Source of the DNA: Salvelinus alpinus
Taxonomy: Eukaryota; Chordata; Actinopteri; Salmoniformes; Salmonidae
Assembly: GCF_045679555.1 (NCBI RefSeq)
Contig: NC_092089.1
Location: forward strand, 6,481,659 to 6,545,658
Direction: 5' to 3'
DNA length: 64,000 nt
Positions 11,757-54,060 of this stretch are shown here, one piece after another; position 1 is the stretch's first letter; each line of letters opens with the position of its first letter. A model generated the notes under the pieces. It had not been told where the DNA came from. It was given only the letters and a program-made list of their open reading frames with translations, and ran no database searches. The translations under genes were made by a program, and so were the position numbers.

Positions 11757-12036
11757 TTCATTTAGACCCAGCTTATATTTGAAACAGGCTTTTATTTGCT
11801 GAAATGTGTGACGTTGCCCGGCTATTAAAAGGGACAGGCGAGAATCGTGAGAATCGGCGTTTAATTGAAGTTTTACGGTAATTGAAAAGGTATTACCTTT
11901 AAATGTGCCATAAACACAACCAGTCGTGATGTTTTCATCTGATTGTTAAACAAATCACTTCAAAAAGAAGGTTACCATGTTCATCCCAAATAATGTGACC
12001 TCATTAACCTGGGCACAGTGGCCAGGCAAAACCCCC

Positions 12037-12506
12037 CAGTGGTGTAAAGTACTTAAGTAAAAATACTATAAAGTACTACTTAAGTTGTGTTTTGGGGTAT
12101 CTGTACTTTACTATTTACTATTTTTGACAACTTTTACTTTTACTACATTCGTAAAGAAAATAATGTACTTTTTACTCCATACATGTTCCCTGACACCCAA
12201 AAGTACTTGATATATTTTGAATGCTTAGCAGGACAGGACATGGTCCAATTCACACACTTATCAAGTGTGTGAATTGGTCCATCCCTACTGCTTCTGATCT
12301 GGAGGACTCACTAAACACAAATGCTTCGTTTGTAAATGAAGTCTGAGTATTGGAGTGTTGCCCCCGGCGATCCGTAAAATAAAAAAAATCAAGAAAATGG
12401 TACCGTCTGGTTTGCTTAATATAAAGAATGTGAAATTATATTTATACTTTTGATACTTAAGTATATTTTAGCAATTACATTTACTTTTGATACTTAAGTA
12501 TATTTA
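12037..12506. mobile_element. hAT-like MITE, 3' end incomplete
   Basis: It begins CAGTGGTGTAAAGTACTTAA, the end sequence of a family I recognise as widespread in teleosts, followed by the family's typical AAGTACTTTTACT-like A/T-rich body. The right side keeps TACTTAAGTATATTT copies, but the terminal inverted repeat is not complete. No coding capacity is seen. Confidence 0.65.
12245..12277. other. Perfect 15-bp hairpin
   Basis: Arms CCAATTCACACACTT and AAGTGTGTGAATTGG pair without mismatch around the 3-base loop ATC. It lies inside the hAT-like MITE. Confidence 0.9.
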
Positions 12507-12658
12507 TGCCTCCTCTATGGAGGCATAGAACTTCTCCGTAATTGGTCCTCTGGACCATCCAATGACAGGGCCAGGACAGATATTTGAGACTTTAAAAACA
12601 AATAGTCTGAAGAAGAAACAAAGAGTTATGTGACGGTCGGGGAATCGTCTCTCTGCGT

Positions 12659-13930
<1,272 letters not shown>

Positions 13931-14665
13931 ACAATACTGTATGTACAGGCATTCTGTTTATTTGTATCTATGAGTTTTGAAATAAGTCATGATCATTTAA
14001 AAGAACGTGCAAGCTGTTCGGACAGAGAAATATCTGCTCATCATGGTATTAACTTGGGAACTTCCCCCCTCAAAAAAAGCACAAATGTACAAAATCACAC
14101 AGCATATAATATATACAACACGTAATAAATAAAAAAGTCTCCAAGAACACTAAAACACAGACAAGCACTTTGCCATTCAGAAAAAAACAACAACATTTAC
14201 ATTAAAGATAGGAACAATAAAATCAATAAAAACAAGAAATAACATCTTATTACATAACGTGATACATGGTTGAATTTGCTGCTCTGGAGTCGACCGTGTC
14301 GTGTTGTACTCTACACGTGTCACGGTTAGGTAGAGCACATGGTCCTTCAGTAGCAGTATGTACAGAGCACTAACTAAACACGTTGTCCAGCTGATATTGC
14401 CTAAAACAGCGTATCAAATCAATCCGGCCAATCGATCATTTGATTTGATTGGTTGATAAACAGCATCTCCCAGTTGACTAGTCGTTTGATTCGCCCTAAT
14501 AATCCATAGCTGCGTCTTCACAGTTACTATTCCCTGACATAGTACGTCTACTTGGCTCTGCTCACAGCTCCACGTTCACTGAGTAAGACAACTAGTGATA
14601 TTGTATGTAGAGGCAACCAGGACAGAACAGTGAAACAAAAAACAAGAAAACATTTCTGACAAAAT

Positions 14666-16411
14666 TCCACTGTTGCTAACTGAATGTCGCTTCTAGATTC
14701 CACTGTCTCTAACTGAATGTCGCTTCTAGATTCCACTGTCTCTAACTGAATGTCACTTCCAGATTCCACTGTCTCTAACTGAATGTCACTTCTAGATTCC
14801 ACTGTCTCTAACTGAATGTAATTTCTAGATTCCACTGTTTCTAACTGAATGTCGCTTCTAGATTCCACTGTCTCTAACTGAATGTCACTTCTAGATTCCA
14901 CTGTCTCTAACTGAATGTCACTTCTAGATTCCACTGTCTCTAACTGAATGTCACTTCTAGATTCCGCTGTCTCTAACTGAATGTCATTTCCAGATTCCAC
15001 TGTCTCTAACTGAATGTCACTTCTAGATTCCACTGTTTCTAACTGAATGTCACTTCTAGATTCCACTGTCTCTAACTGAATGTCGCTTCTAGATTCCACT
15101 GTCTCTAACTGAATGTCGCTTCTAGATTCCGCTGTCTCTAACTGAATGTCGCTTCTAGATTCCGCTGTCTCTAACTGAATGTCGCTTCTAGATTCCGCTG
15201 TCTCTAACTGAATGTCGCTTCTAGATTCCACTGTCTCTAACCGAATGTCGCTTCTAGATTCCACTGTCTCTAATTGAATGTCACTTCTAGATTCCACTGT
15301 TTCTAACTGAATGTAATTTCTAGATTCCACTGTTTCTAACTGAATGTCGCTTCTAGATTCCACTGTCTCTAACTGAATGTCACTTCTAGATTCCACTGTT
15401 TCTAACTGAATGTCACTTCTAGATTCCGCTGTCTCTAACTGAATGTCATTTCCAGATTCCACTGTCTCTAACTGAATGTCACTTCTAGATTCCACTGTTT
15501 CTAACTGAATGTCACTTCTAGATTCCACTGTCTCTAACTGAATGTCGCTTCTAGATTCCACTGTCTCTAACTGAATGTCGCTTCTAGATTCCGCTGTCTC
15601 TAACTGAATGTCGCTTCTAGATTCCGCTGTCTCTAACTGAATGTCGCTTCTAGATTCCGCTGTCTCTAACTGAATGTCGCTTCTAGATTCCACTGTCTCT
15701 AACCGAATGTCGCTTCTAGATTCCACTGTCTCTAATTGAATGTCACTTCTAGATTCCACTGTCTCTAACTGAATGTAATTTCCAGATTCCGCTGTTTCTA
15801 ACTGAATGTCGCTTCTAGATTCCACTGTCTCTAACTGAATGTCACTTCCAGATTCCACTGTTTCTAACTGAATGTCACTTCTAGATTCCACTGTTTCTAA
15901 CTGAATGTCACTTCTAGATTCCACTGTCTCTAACTGAATGTCACTTCTAGATTCCACTGTCTCTAACTGAATGTCGCTTCTAGATTCCACTGTCTCTAAC
16001 TGAATGTTGCTTCTAGATTCCGCTGTCTCTAACTGAATGTCGCTTCTAGATTCCACTGTTTCTAACTGAATGTCATTTCCAGATTCCGCTGTTTCTAACT
16101 GAATGTCGCTTCTAGATTCCACTGTCTCTAACTGAATGTCATTTCTAGATTCCACTGTCTCTAACCAAATGTCACTTCTAGATTCCACTGTCTCTAACTG
16201 AATGTCATTTCTAGATTCCACTGTCTCTAACCGAATGTCACTTCCAGATTCCACTGTTTCTAACTGAATGTCACTTCTAGATTCCACTGTCTCTAACTGA
16301 ATGTAATTTCTAGATTCCACTGTTTCTAACTGAATGTCACTTCTAGATTCCACTGTTGCTAACCGAATATCACTTCTAGATTCCACTGTCTCTAACTGAA
16401 TGTCACTTCTA
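14666..16411. repeat. 33-bp minisatellite, about 53 units
   Basis: The unit contains AACTGAATGTCACTTCTAGA then TTCCACTGTCTCT. A 14-unit higher-order block of 462 bp is visible: the marker variant AACCGAATGTCGC recurs at about 15241 and 15703 with the same neighbouring variants. Because 33 is a multiple of three, a 612-codon minus-strand frame with an 11-residue repeat stays open. It has no start context or homology and I do not call it a gene. Confidence 0.95.
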
Positions 16412-16904
16412 ATAATAATGAGTGATGCTTTTTATTAGCATGTACAGTAAACAAGTCTAACAGGCCAAGTTGTAATTGGATAAAGCTTAGCTTGCATTTC
16501 AAGAGCTCAAATTTGTTTTTCAGACCTTATGTAATCTCAGTGTGTGGCTAGGATTGCCAACAGCTAAGTCTGTCTTATTGAGAAAAATGGACCATCACAG
16601 CATTTTTGTGTATGGGTCATGTAAACTGACCTCTCTCTCTCTGCTTATGGCAACAGTGTGAGTGGGCTGAAGAATTCAATGGCCTACCTCACATAATATG
16701 AATCAACAAATCTGGACAAAGGACAAAAAATGACAGTATGAGTAAGTCATACTCTTTAAAAGGCATACGTACACATTGAATGTTTAAATTAAAAAAGCCC
16801 AAAGATCGACTGACATTGTCTCCTGTACTGGATGGTGATGGAAGCCTACGTGTGGGTGGTGTGTTCCTGTCTCTAGATAGCAGTGTAACTGTTACCAGTC
16901 AGTT

Positions 16905-18293
16905 AGCTAGCTACACACCAGTCAGTTAGCTACACACCAGTGGGTTAGAGCTACACACCAGTGGGTTAGCTAGCTACACACCATTGGGTTATAGCTACAC
17001 ACCAGTGGGTTAGAGCTACACACCAGTGGGTTATAGTTACACACCAGTGGGTTAGCTAGCTACACACCAGTGGGTTATAGCTACACACCAGTGGGTTAGA
17101 GCTACACACCAGTGGGTTATAGTTACACACCAGTGGGTTAGCTAGCTACACACCAGTAAAATCAGCTAGCTACACACCAGTGAATCAGCTAGCTACATAC
17201 CAGTGGGTTAGCTAGCTACACACCAGTGGGTTAGCTAGCTACAAACAAGTGGGTTAGCTAGCTACAAACCAGTGGGTTAGCTAGCTACAAACCAGTGGGT
17301 TAGCTAGCTACACACCAGTGAATCAGCTAGCTACATACCAGTGGGTTAGCTAGCTACAAACCAATGGGTTAGCTAGCTACAAACCAGTGGGTTAGCTAGC
17401 TACACACCAGTGAATCAGCTAGCTACACACCAGTGGGTTAGCTAGCTACAAACCAGTGGGTTAGCTAGCTACAAACCAGTGGGTTAGCTAGCTACACGCC
17501 AGTGAATCAGCTAGCTACACACCAGTGGGTTAGCTAGCTACAAACCAGTCGGTTAGTTAGCTACAAACCAGTGAATCAGCTAACGTTAACTACAAACCAG
17601 TCAGTTAGCTAGCTACAAACCAGTGAATCAGCTAGCTACAAACCAGTGGGTTAGCTAGCTACAAACCAGTGAATCAGCTAGCTACAAACCAGTGGGTTAG
17701 CTAGCTACACACCAGTGAATCAGCTAGCTACATACCAGTGGGTTAGCTAGCTACAAACCAGTGGGTTAGCTAGCTACAAACCAGTGGGTTAGCTAGCTAC
17801 ACACCAGTGAATCAGCTAGCTACAAACCAGTGGGTTAGCTAGCTACAAACCAGTCGGTTAGTTAGCTACAAACCAGTGAATCAGCTAACGTTAACTACAA
17901 ACCAGTCAGTTAGCTAGCTACAAACCAGTTAATCAGCTAGCTACAAACCAGTGGGTTAGCTAGCTACACACCAGTGAATCAGCTAGCTACAAACCAGTGA
18001 ATCAGCTAGCTACAAACCAGTGAATCAGCTAGCTACAAACCAGTGGGTTAGCTAGCTACAAACCAGTGAATCAGCTAGCTACAAACCAGTCGGTTAGCTA
18101 GCTACAAACCAGTCGGTTAGCTAGCTACAAACCAGTCGGTTAGCTAGCTACAAACCAGTCGGTTAGCTAGCTACAAATCAGTCGGTTAGCTAGCTATAAA
18201 CCAGTCAGTTAGCTAGCTACAAACCAGTCGGTTAGCTAACTATAAACCAGTCGGTTAGCTAGCTACAAACCAGTGAATCAGCTAGCTACAAAC
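16905..18293. repeat. 24-bp minisatellite, about 58 units
   Basis: The unit contains GTTAGCTAGCTACAAACCAG plus TGGG or TGAATCAG-type variants, so each unit carries the palindrome TAGCTAGCTA. A marker segment with TAACGTTAACTACAAACC recurs at about 17581 and 17887, showing a block duplication of about 306 bp. Confidence 0.95.
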
Positions 18294-18699
18294 CTCAACA
18301 CTGCAGTACAGAGAGAGAACATGTTGATGTTATTGTTTTCCAGACCAGAAACTACTGAATATTGCATTAGTTGTAATGACGGTCACCTTGGACACGTCGC
18401 GACCTCTTACAAGGGTTGGGGTTATTTCCCTTTCAATTCAGTCAACGCAGAAAGTTAACTGAAATTCTAATATTCCCCAATCAAAGCCAACGAGGAAAAA
18501 TTGGAAATTTTGAATGTCAGTTTTCTTCATAAATTGACTGATTTGAAATGGAATTGACTCCAGCCTTGCCTTTTACCACACATCCACCTACAAGTAGTGT
18601 ACTGTATAGGGAATAGGGTGCAATGTGGGAGGTAAAATAAGATCAAACAGCAAGGCCTGTTAGTGCCAGCCTCCTTCAGCCCTATACCCCTCCCTCCGT

Positions 18700-35142
<16,443 letters not shown>

Positions 35143-36903
35143 CTTTGCAGGCCAGTATCTGAGTTCCCCTGGCAGAAAGACACACGGAGAAGACAGCAGA
35201 AGAGCTCAGTAAAACATCCTCGGGTGTTTTAACATCATCCAGCTATCACTGAACACTACCACGTAGCTCCCCCCCCCCCTCCCCATCTGTTGAGGAGGTC
35301 ATCCTCTCTGACAGCTTCTACAGTATTACTGGGATGAAATAGGAGCCTTAGAGCATCTTGGAATAACTCTGGGCTTCATTCAGTCAATTAAGCCATTTCA
35401 TTTAGGCTATTCTTATTCAGCAACATTTCTCAGCACAAGTTCAACGATGTCTCTACAGTCCTTCCGCACATTCTGATGTTAAAGTAAACGAATAGACTTC
35501 CATCAATATCTATCCGTTCCTGACATACCGTGGGGGGGAGGATGGGGGGGGGGGACACTGCGCTGCACTGTTCTGCTCCGTGACGTGATAGACGAATGGG
35601 TCCTCTATTCTAGCGACGCACAAATACCGGGCTGACACCGCTTTTTGACCGCGTCGGTCTGACTGTCCGTCGCTAACCGGCCTCCAATCTGTAGTCCTAC
35701 GCTATTTCCTTCAAAACTACAATTAGATGTTACATTCGACATGTTTTATATCCTACCACGTCGTTGCATAGTGCGCGAGCAGAGTAGTAATAATATAGTA
35801 TATTGGCCTAGAGCGCGTGGATAACACCGTGTGATTTAATGATCTCTGAACGGTAGCCTAAATATGACGCCCCCCCCCTCCCTCCTCCTCCTTCTGACCC
35901 GCAACCAAGCCGTATTTAATCTGATGATGGGAATAAAGCATTATGACCAATTAAAATATAGGCATATTACAAAAAAATATATGTCTGGATATTTGAGTAG
36001 GGTAGAATAGGCTACATAGATGATTAGCATTTTGGCCCTCCACGACACTGTGATAAACACGGCAATGTGCTATTCATTGATCATTACATGGACCATTTCC
36101 CCATCCTATAATTAGAACCATAAAATAAAGGAAAACGAGCAAGCTAGCTAATTGTATCCAGTAAAATAAGTCAAATCTACCGAAACTCTGCGCACTATGA
36201 TTTGATGAGAATGAAGATTCTTGTTCTCTTACCGTGTCGACAGATAGGGCTATACACGGTCCTTATATTGTGACACTCAGTACAAGGTCATGCAATCTTA
36301 ATAGTTCCACAGTTTCGGCTACCCAAAACTCTAATATATATATTTTTTATATATCCGCGGTTATGTTCCTATATAAGACTAGTTAACATAACAGCCGAAC
36401 AGAGAAATCCGTTATACAGGCAACATAATGACTGCAACCCTTTTCACTGCAGCTGGAAACGGTTCTCCGGTGCTACTCGTTGGACTGATGACGGACACGG
36501 TTTGATGGTGCGCATGCGTAGATCTGTAGTCGAATGCAGCAGTAGTGGAGACGCGGAATATGTAACCGGTATTTTTTTTTTTACCGACCTCTCCGTTGTG
36601 ATCTTGGCTGTACATCATAGGCTACCTGAGGATTTTCCCCATCCTTGATCTGTGCGCGCTATGAACGGTGTACGTGGATATTTTGCTCAGTGTTTTATAG
36701 CCTTTACGTACCGGACTAGTTGAGTCGTAACGCAACGACAAGAAGTCCCTTTATTTGTGATGATCGTTTCTACTTGTTGTCTATGGACCGGATCCACCAT
36801 ACAATGATAAGCACTGAAGATATGTCCCCGTAGCAAATGTGCCGGTAACGAACGGATATATCGAACATTCTCCTATAACGAGAAGGTCAGAGAAAACGGA
36901 AAG
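35143..36903. promoter_or_regulatory. Divergent intergenic/promoter region of elovl4 and prelid3a
   Basis: 1.76 kb separates two divergent start codons. It is free of large arrays, unlike everything around it, and has a CpG-rich stretch (about 35560-35690). A TGCGCATGCG core (36509-36518) resembles the NRF-1 consensus. The promoter role is inferred from gene arrangement and composition. Confidence 0.6.
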
Positions 36904-48893
<11,990 letters not shown>

Positions 48894-49215
48894 CTCTGGT
48901 AACTACTCTTCTCTGGCCTAGCTTAGCAGCACATGACTGCATGCTGCTGAATGGTTTATTGAGACAATGGCTATTATCCTGCTACTTTTCCTTTTTCCCC
49001 CATTTCAAGTTCTTCTATCTTGAAAGTTAGGACCACACAAGATCAAATACTTTAAACAATGAAATGGACAAACTTGAAAGCCTGTCAACTACTTTCTGTC
49101 GGTTTTTATAGTAACACTTCTGCTATTGTTGCCTGCAGGACGGGCCAATCAGAGGACTGTGTAGACTACATGATCAGGGACTATATCATCCTACACCAAG
49201 CAGCCACATGGCAGC
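48894..49215 (+). other. prelid3a: Start of prelid3a 3' UTR
   Basis: Unique sequence following the stop codon. The 64-codon open frame within it (49059-49253) has no recognisable similarity. The end of the transcript is not resolved. Confidence 0.5.
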
Positions 49216-50640
49216 TGGGAATCACAACACTCCCTGGTGACCAGACTACATAGAGGACATCACAACACTCCCTGGTGACCAGACTACATAGAGGACATCA
49301 CAACACTCCCTGGTGACCAGACTACATAGAGGACATCACAACACTCCCTGGTGACCAGACTACATAGAGGACATCACAACACTCCCTGGTGACCAGACTT
49401 CATAGAGGACATCACAACACTCCCTGGTGACCAGACTACATAGAGGACATCACAACACTCCCTGGTGACCAGACTACATAGAGGACATCACAACACTCCC
49501 TGGTGACCAGACTACATAGAGGACATCACAACACTCCCTGGTGACCAGACTTCATAGAGGACATCACAACACTCCCTGGTGACCAGACTTCATAGAGGAC
49601 ATCACAACACTCCCTGGTGACCAGACTACATAGAGGACATCACAACACTCCCTGGTGACCAGACTACATAGAGGACATCACAACACTCCCTGGTGACCAG
49701 ACTACATAGAGGACATCACAACACTCCCTGGTGACCAGACTACATAGAGGACATCACAACACTCCCTGGTACCCAGACTACATAGAGGACATCACAACAC
49801 TCCCTGGTGACCAGACTACATAGAGGACATCACAACACTCCCTGGTGCCCAGACTACATAGAGGACATCACAACACTCCCTGGTGACCAGACTACATAGA
49901 GGACATCACAACACTCCCTGGTGACCAGACTTCATAGAGGACATCACAACACTCCCTGGTGACCAGACTACATAGAGGACATCACAACACTCCCTGGTGA
50001 CCAGACTTCATAGAGGACATCACAACACTCCCTGGTGACCAGACTACATAGAGGACATCACAACACTCCCTGGTGACCAGACTTCATAGAGGACATCACA
50101 ACACTCCCTGGTGACCAGACTACATAGAGGACATCACAACACTCCCTGGTGACCAGACTTCATAGAGAACATCACAACACTCCCTGGTGACCAGACTACA
50201 TAGAGGACATCACAACACTCCCTGGTGACCAGACTACATAGAGGACATCACAACACTCCCTGGTGACCAGACTTCATAGAGGACATCACAACACTCCCTG
50301 GTGACCAGACTACATAGAGAACATCACAACACTCCCTGGTGACCAGACTTCATAGAGGACATCACAACACTCCCTGGTGACCAGACTTCATAGAGGACAT
50401 CACAACACTCCCTGGTGACCAGACTACATAGAGGACATCACAACACTCCCTGGTGACCAGACTTCATAGAGGACATCACAACACTCCCTGGTGACCAGAC
50501 TTCATAGAGGGCATCACAACACTCCCTGGTGACCAGACTTCATAGAGGACATCACAACACTCCCTGGTGACCAGACTTCATAGAGGGCATCACAACACTC
50601 CCTGGTGACCAGACTTCATAGAGGGCTTCACAACACTCCT
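49216..50640. repeat. 38-bp minisatellite, about 37 units
   Basis: The unit contains CAGACTACATAGAGGACATC then ACAACACTCCCTGGTGAC, with ACTAC/ACTTC variants. It starts about 320 bases after the prelid3a stop, so it is probably transcribed as part of the 3' UTR. Confidence 0.96.
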
Positions 50641-50713
50641 CCGTGCCCATATAGAATGTTGCTGGCTGTCAAGTCAACGATCAATAGAAACTCAAGGGTT
50701 ATTAATATATCAT

Positions 50714-51012
50714 CAGAAAGACAGCGATCATTGATCCTTCCACAGAAAGACAGCGATCATTGATCCTTCCACAGAAAGACAGCGATCATTGATCCTTCCA
50801 CAGAAAGACAGCGATCATTGATCCTTCCACAGAAAGACTGCGATCATTGATCCTTCCACAGAAAGACAGCGATCATTGATCCTTCCACAGAAAGACAGCG
50901 ATCATTGATCCTTCCACAGAAAGACAGCGATCATTGATCCTTCCACAGAAAGACAGCGATCATTGATCCTTCCACAGAAAGACAGCGATCATTGATCCTT
51001 CCACAGAAAGAC
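50714..51012. repeat. 29-bp minisatellite, 10 units
   Basis: The unit contains ACAGAAAGACAGCGATCATT then GATCCTTCC, nearly identical copies. Confidence 0.95.
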
Positions 51013-51104
51013 GTCCCTACTGAGGGATGGAGGACAACGTTGATGTCCAGGAGGATATTGATAGGATACAAAGGTCTATGATAAATGTAGGCTGCGTGCC
51101 ATTT

Positions 51105-51195
51105 AGGATGCTATTTAGGACGACATTTAGGATGCTATTTAGGACGACATTTAGGATGCTATTTAGGACAACATTTAGGATGCTATTTAGGGTGC
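51105..51195. repeat. 24-bp minisatellite, about four units
   Basis: Units of ATTTAGGATGCTATTTAGGA plus CGAC or CAAC. Confidence 0.9.
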
Positions 51196-51325
51196 ATATG
51201 TAGTGTGGATATAACACCTCCCCACTCTAACATGTGAATCACATAGAAAAGCTACAAAACGTCATTCTCCATATGAAATGGGGATGGTATTTGCTGTGGA
51301 AATGATCTACACTGTATGAAGTATG

Positions 51326-51905
51326 TATTCAACATTCTCTTATGGGAGGTTCTCCAGTAATCTGTCACAACATTCTCTTATGGGAGGTTCTCCAGGAATC
51401 TGTCACAACATTCTCTTATGGGAGGTTCTCCAGGAATCTGTCACAACATTCTCTTACGGGAGGTTCTCCAGGAATCTGTCACAACATTCTCTTATGGGAG
51501 GTTCTCCAGGAATCTGTCACAACATTCTCTTATGGGAGGTTCTTCCAGGAATCTGTCACAACATTCTCTCATGGGAGGTTCTCCAGGAATCTGTCACAAC
51601 ATTCTCTTATGGGAGGTTCTCCAGGAATCTGTCACAACATTCTCTTATGGGAGGTTCTTCCAGGAATCTGTCACAACATTCTCTCATGGGAGGTTCTCCA
51701 GGAATCTGTCACAGCATTCTCTCATGGGAGGTTCTCCAGGAATCTGTCACAACATTCTCTTATGGGAGGTTCTCCAGGAATCTGTCACAACATTCTCTTA
51801 TGGGAGGTTCTCCAGGAATCTGTCACAACATTCTCTTATGGGAGGTTCTCCAGGAATCTATCACAACATTCTCTTATGGGAGGTTCTTCAGGAATCTGTC
51901 ACAAA
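51326..51905. repeat. 38-bp minisatellite, 15 units
   Basis: The unit contains CATTCTCTTATGGGAGGTTC then TCCAGGAATCTGTCACAA. One-base insertions (TTCTTCC for TTCTCC) shift all three plus frames in parallel, and all stay open; this has no coding meaning. Confidence 0.96.
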
Positions 51906-52960
51906 TGTGAATGGTGTCTAGTAGTGTTTCATATTTAAACAAGAGTTTCTTTGACATTTAACACAATGGATATTTCTTTGCACGTAGATAGTCTAGGATT
52001 ATGAAGGTATATACATTAAAGGAATGTACAGTGACCTCACATAGATAGTCTAGGATTATATAGTGCACTACTTTAGACCAGAGCCCTATTCCCTACATAG
52101 TGCACTACCAGAGTCCTATGGCCAACTAAGACACTTAGCTTCTGTAAAACCTCTGCTTTACTGACTGGTGTTTATTTATAGCGTCTTCATATACTTGAAT
52201 TATCACAGTTGATTTAATTGAATGTTAGAAAGATATTTATTTTTATAACATTGTGAAAATGTATTTTCTTTTTTTATTTATTTAGTTTTTACTTCAGTTC
52301 ATTTTAGTAAATACTTTCGTGAAACACTTATTTTTCTTAAAATTGCATTGTTGGTTTATGGCTTGTAAATAAGCATTTCACATGTTGTATTCAGCGCATG
52401 TGACAAATAACATGAGATTCTGATTTGAAACCTGCTGTGGACTGGTTACTCTCTCTTTACATACACGCAAATTATTAGGAAATATGCAAAAATGATGGCC
52501 TATTTAGTCAACCGTCACTGGCCAATGAATAGAGGACCATTCTGCATTACCATCACCGACCAGCCAATAGGACAGAAGATCACGCTGCAGTAAAGTCAAG
52601 TCGCCAGATGATGGTGTAATTGAGCTATGACTGACAGAATGCTAGACAACAAACAGTTGAAATGTTGAAGGGAAACTACAGTAGAGTGTTGAAATGTTTT
52701 GGATCATATTCTCTGTGTGAGCCCAATATATAAAAAGGGGATTTTAGATTCTGGACTGCATGATAAATACCAGTACCGTATGACATGGGATGCAACTTGG
52801 GATCATCGTCATTGCCTAGTTAAAATAAAATAAAAAATAAACCTTGGGATGATCATCACAGCTAGAATAGAACAGTTCAGAACATTTTCGTTAGTACATT
52901 TAATTCATATTCCAATAACCTAGGACAAATGACTAAATATTCATGGAGACAGCTAAAACA
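51906..52960. other. Convergent intergenic region
   Basis: A/T-rich sequence between the ends of prelid3a (plus) and fbxo32 (minus). 52020-52120 is a dispersed salmonid-type fragment with TAGTGCACTACTTTAGACCA. 52365-52435 resembles the tail TGTAAATAAGCATTTCACATG. A plus-strand AATAAA at 52824-52829 could end prelid3a. No gene is seen. Confidence 0.5.
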
Positions 52961-53201
52961 AAAATCAGTTTGTTTATTTATTGAACAGAAACATGTACAC
53001 AGAATTACACTGCCTGTATTGGACATTACGCTACTGCCTTGGCATGTATTGGACATTACGCTACTGCCTTGGCAGTGTGAAAAGGGATCTAAGACTACAT
53101 CCCAAATGGAATGCTAATACTTTTGACCAGGGCTCATATAGTGCACTATATGGGGGGGGGGTCCCATTTGGGATGCAGCCAGAGTCATGATTACAACTCA
53201 A

Positions 53202-53313
53202 CAGGTAGTTCCATCATCCTTCCTATACCCATCAACACAGGTTGTTCCATCATCCTTCCTATACCCATCAACACAAGTAATTCCACCATCCTTCCTATAC
53301 CCATCAACACAGG
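53202..53313. repeat. About 36-bp repeat, three units
   Basis: Units contain CATCCTTCCTATACCCATCA then ACACAGG, in the putative fbxo32 3' UTR. Confidence 0.9.
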
Positions 53314-54060
53314 ATATTCAATATGTCAGACACACAAATCATTTAGAAAAGGAAAAACATCTGGGTATAAAAAAAAAAAAGCAGCATCATGCAGGAAGCC
53401 ATAAATAAACATGTTTTGAATCATTAAAAAAAAGTACCTCAAGCTTTTTAAAATATATTGGTTTTCAAAGCTGCTCGTTCAGTACCATGTCAGTTCTTCT
53501 TGTAAATAAATGTCTCCAAGATTAAAAAAGTTAAACAGAAGAATCTGAAAACATCCCACTTTTGTTCTTAACCAGCTGCTCTTGGGCACACCACCATATC
53601 TATTATTCTTACTCAGTGTCTTTGTAATATCGTTGGTAAAGCATTGGCAGCTAGTGACTAGACACAAGCAAAATACAACACATTCATACAAAAACCTTTG
53701 TAAATATCAAATATATAAAAGTGAAAGAAAAAAAAGGAGGTGGGGGTTGTGTTTAGAAAATATATGCAGTCAACATATCAAAGAATATCATACCAGTCAA
53801 CTTTGGTGAAAAACACCTTAGAAAAAAAATAACATTCTCCCAAAATGTGTGCCCCCATACCAAAGCTAAAGCCGGATTCTCTCACCTTTCCCAGATTATC
53901 AAAAAAGTCTAATGTTGCCAAAAAATGTTAAACATATAAAAACGTTGAAAATGTTTTTGTCCTTGAAATTGAGCCAAACTAAATTACAAACTTCAAATCA
54001 GTTAATATATTCCACTACCTTTTTCTATTTGAAAATGAAAGCTATTATGTTTTAGAAATT

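Larger units (their letters stand above)
10237..11880. mobile_element. TA-flanked non-autonomous DNA transposon with internal arrays
   Basis: Both ends carry the inverted sequence TACCGTAAAACTTCAATTAA (10237 onwards and, reversed, ending at 11880), flanked by or starting with TA. Similarity continues a little further, with GGGACAGGCG-like and GAGACAGGCG-like sequence near each end. No transposase frame is present. The interior is mostly two unrelated minisatellites (10605-11052 and 11147-11756). The superfamily is not certain; TA ends suggest Tc1/mariner-type or a similar TA-targeting family. Confidence 0.75.
13949..18699 (-). other. elovl4: Probable elovl4 3' UTR
   Basis: Inferred. Downstream of the elovl4 stop on the minus strand there is no other gene, and the first good poly(A) signal followed by a change in sequence character is AATAAA at 13962-13957 (read on the minus strand). 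The interval would be a 4.7-kb UTR that includes two minisatellites. An earlier, shorter end is possible. Confidence 0.4.

Noticed and set aside
14548..16386. 612-codon minus-strand open frame with an 11-residue repeat
   Set aside because: Pure 33-bp minisatellite; synonymous and non-synonymous variants look random and there is no start context or domain.
16905..18293. Regularly spaced repeats resembling a CRISPR array
   Set aside because: Units are contiguous without unique spacers, the genome is a vertebrate, and no cas gene exists. The same applies to the other arrays.
36412..36618. Short minus-strand open frame upstream of elovl4
   Set aside because: No similarity and no splice-compatible link to exon 1; probably promoter or 5' UTR sequence.
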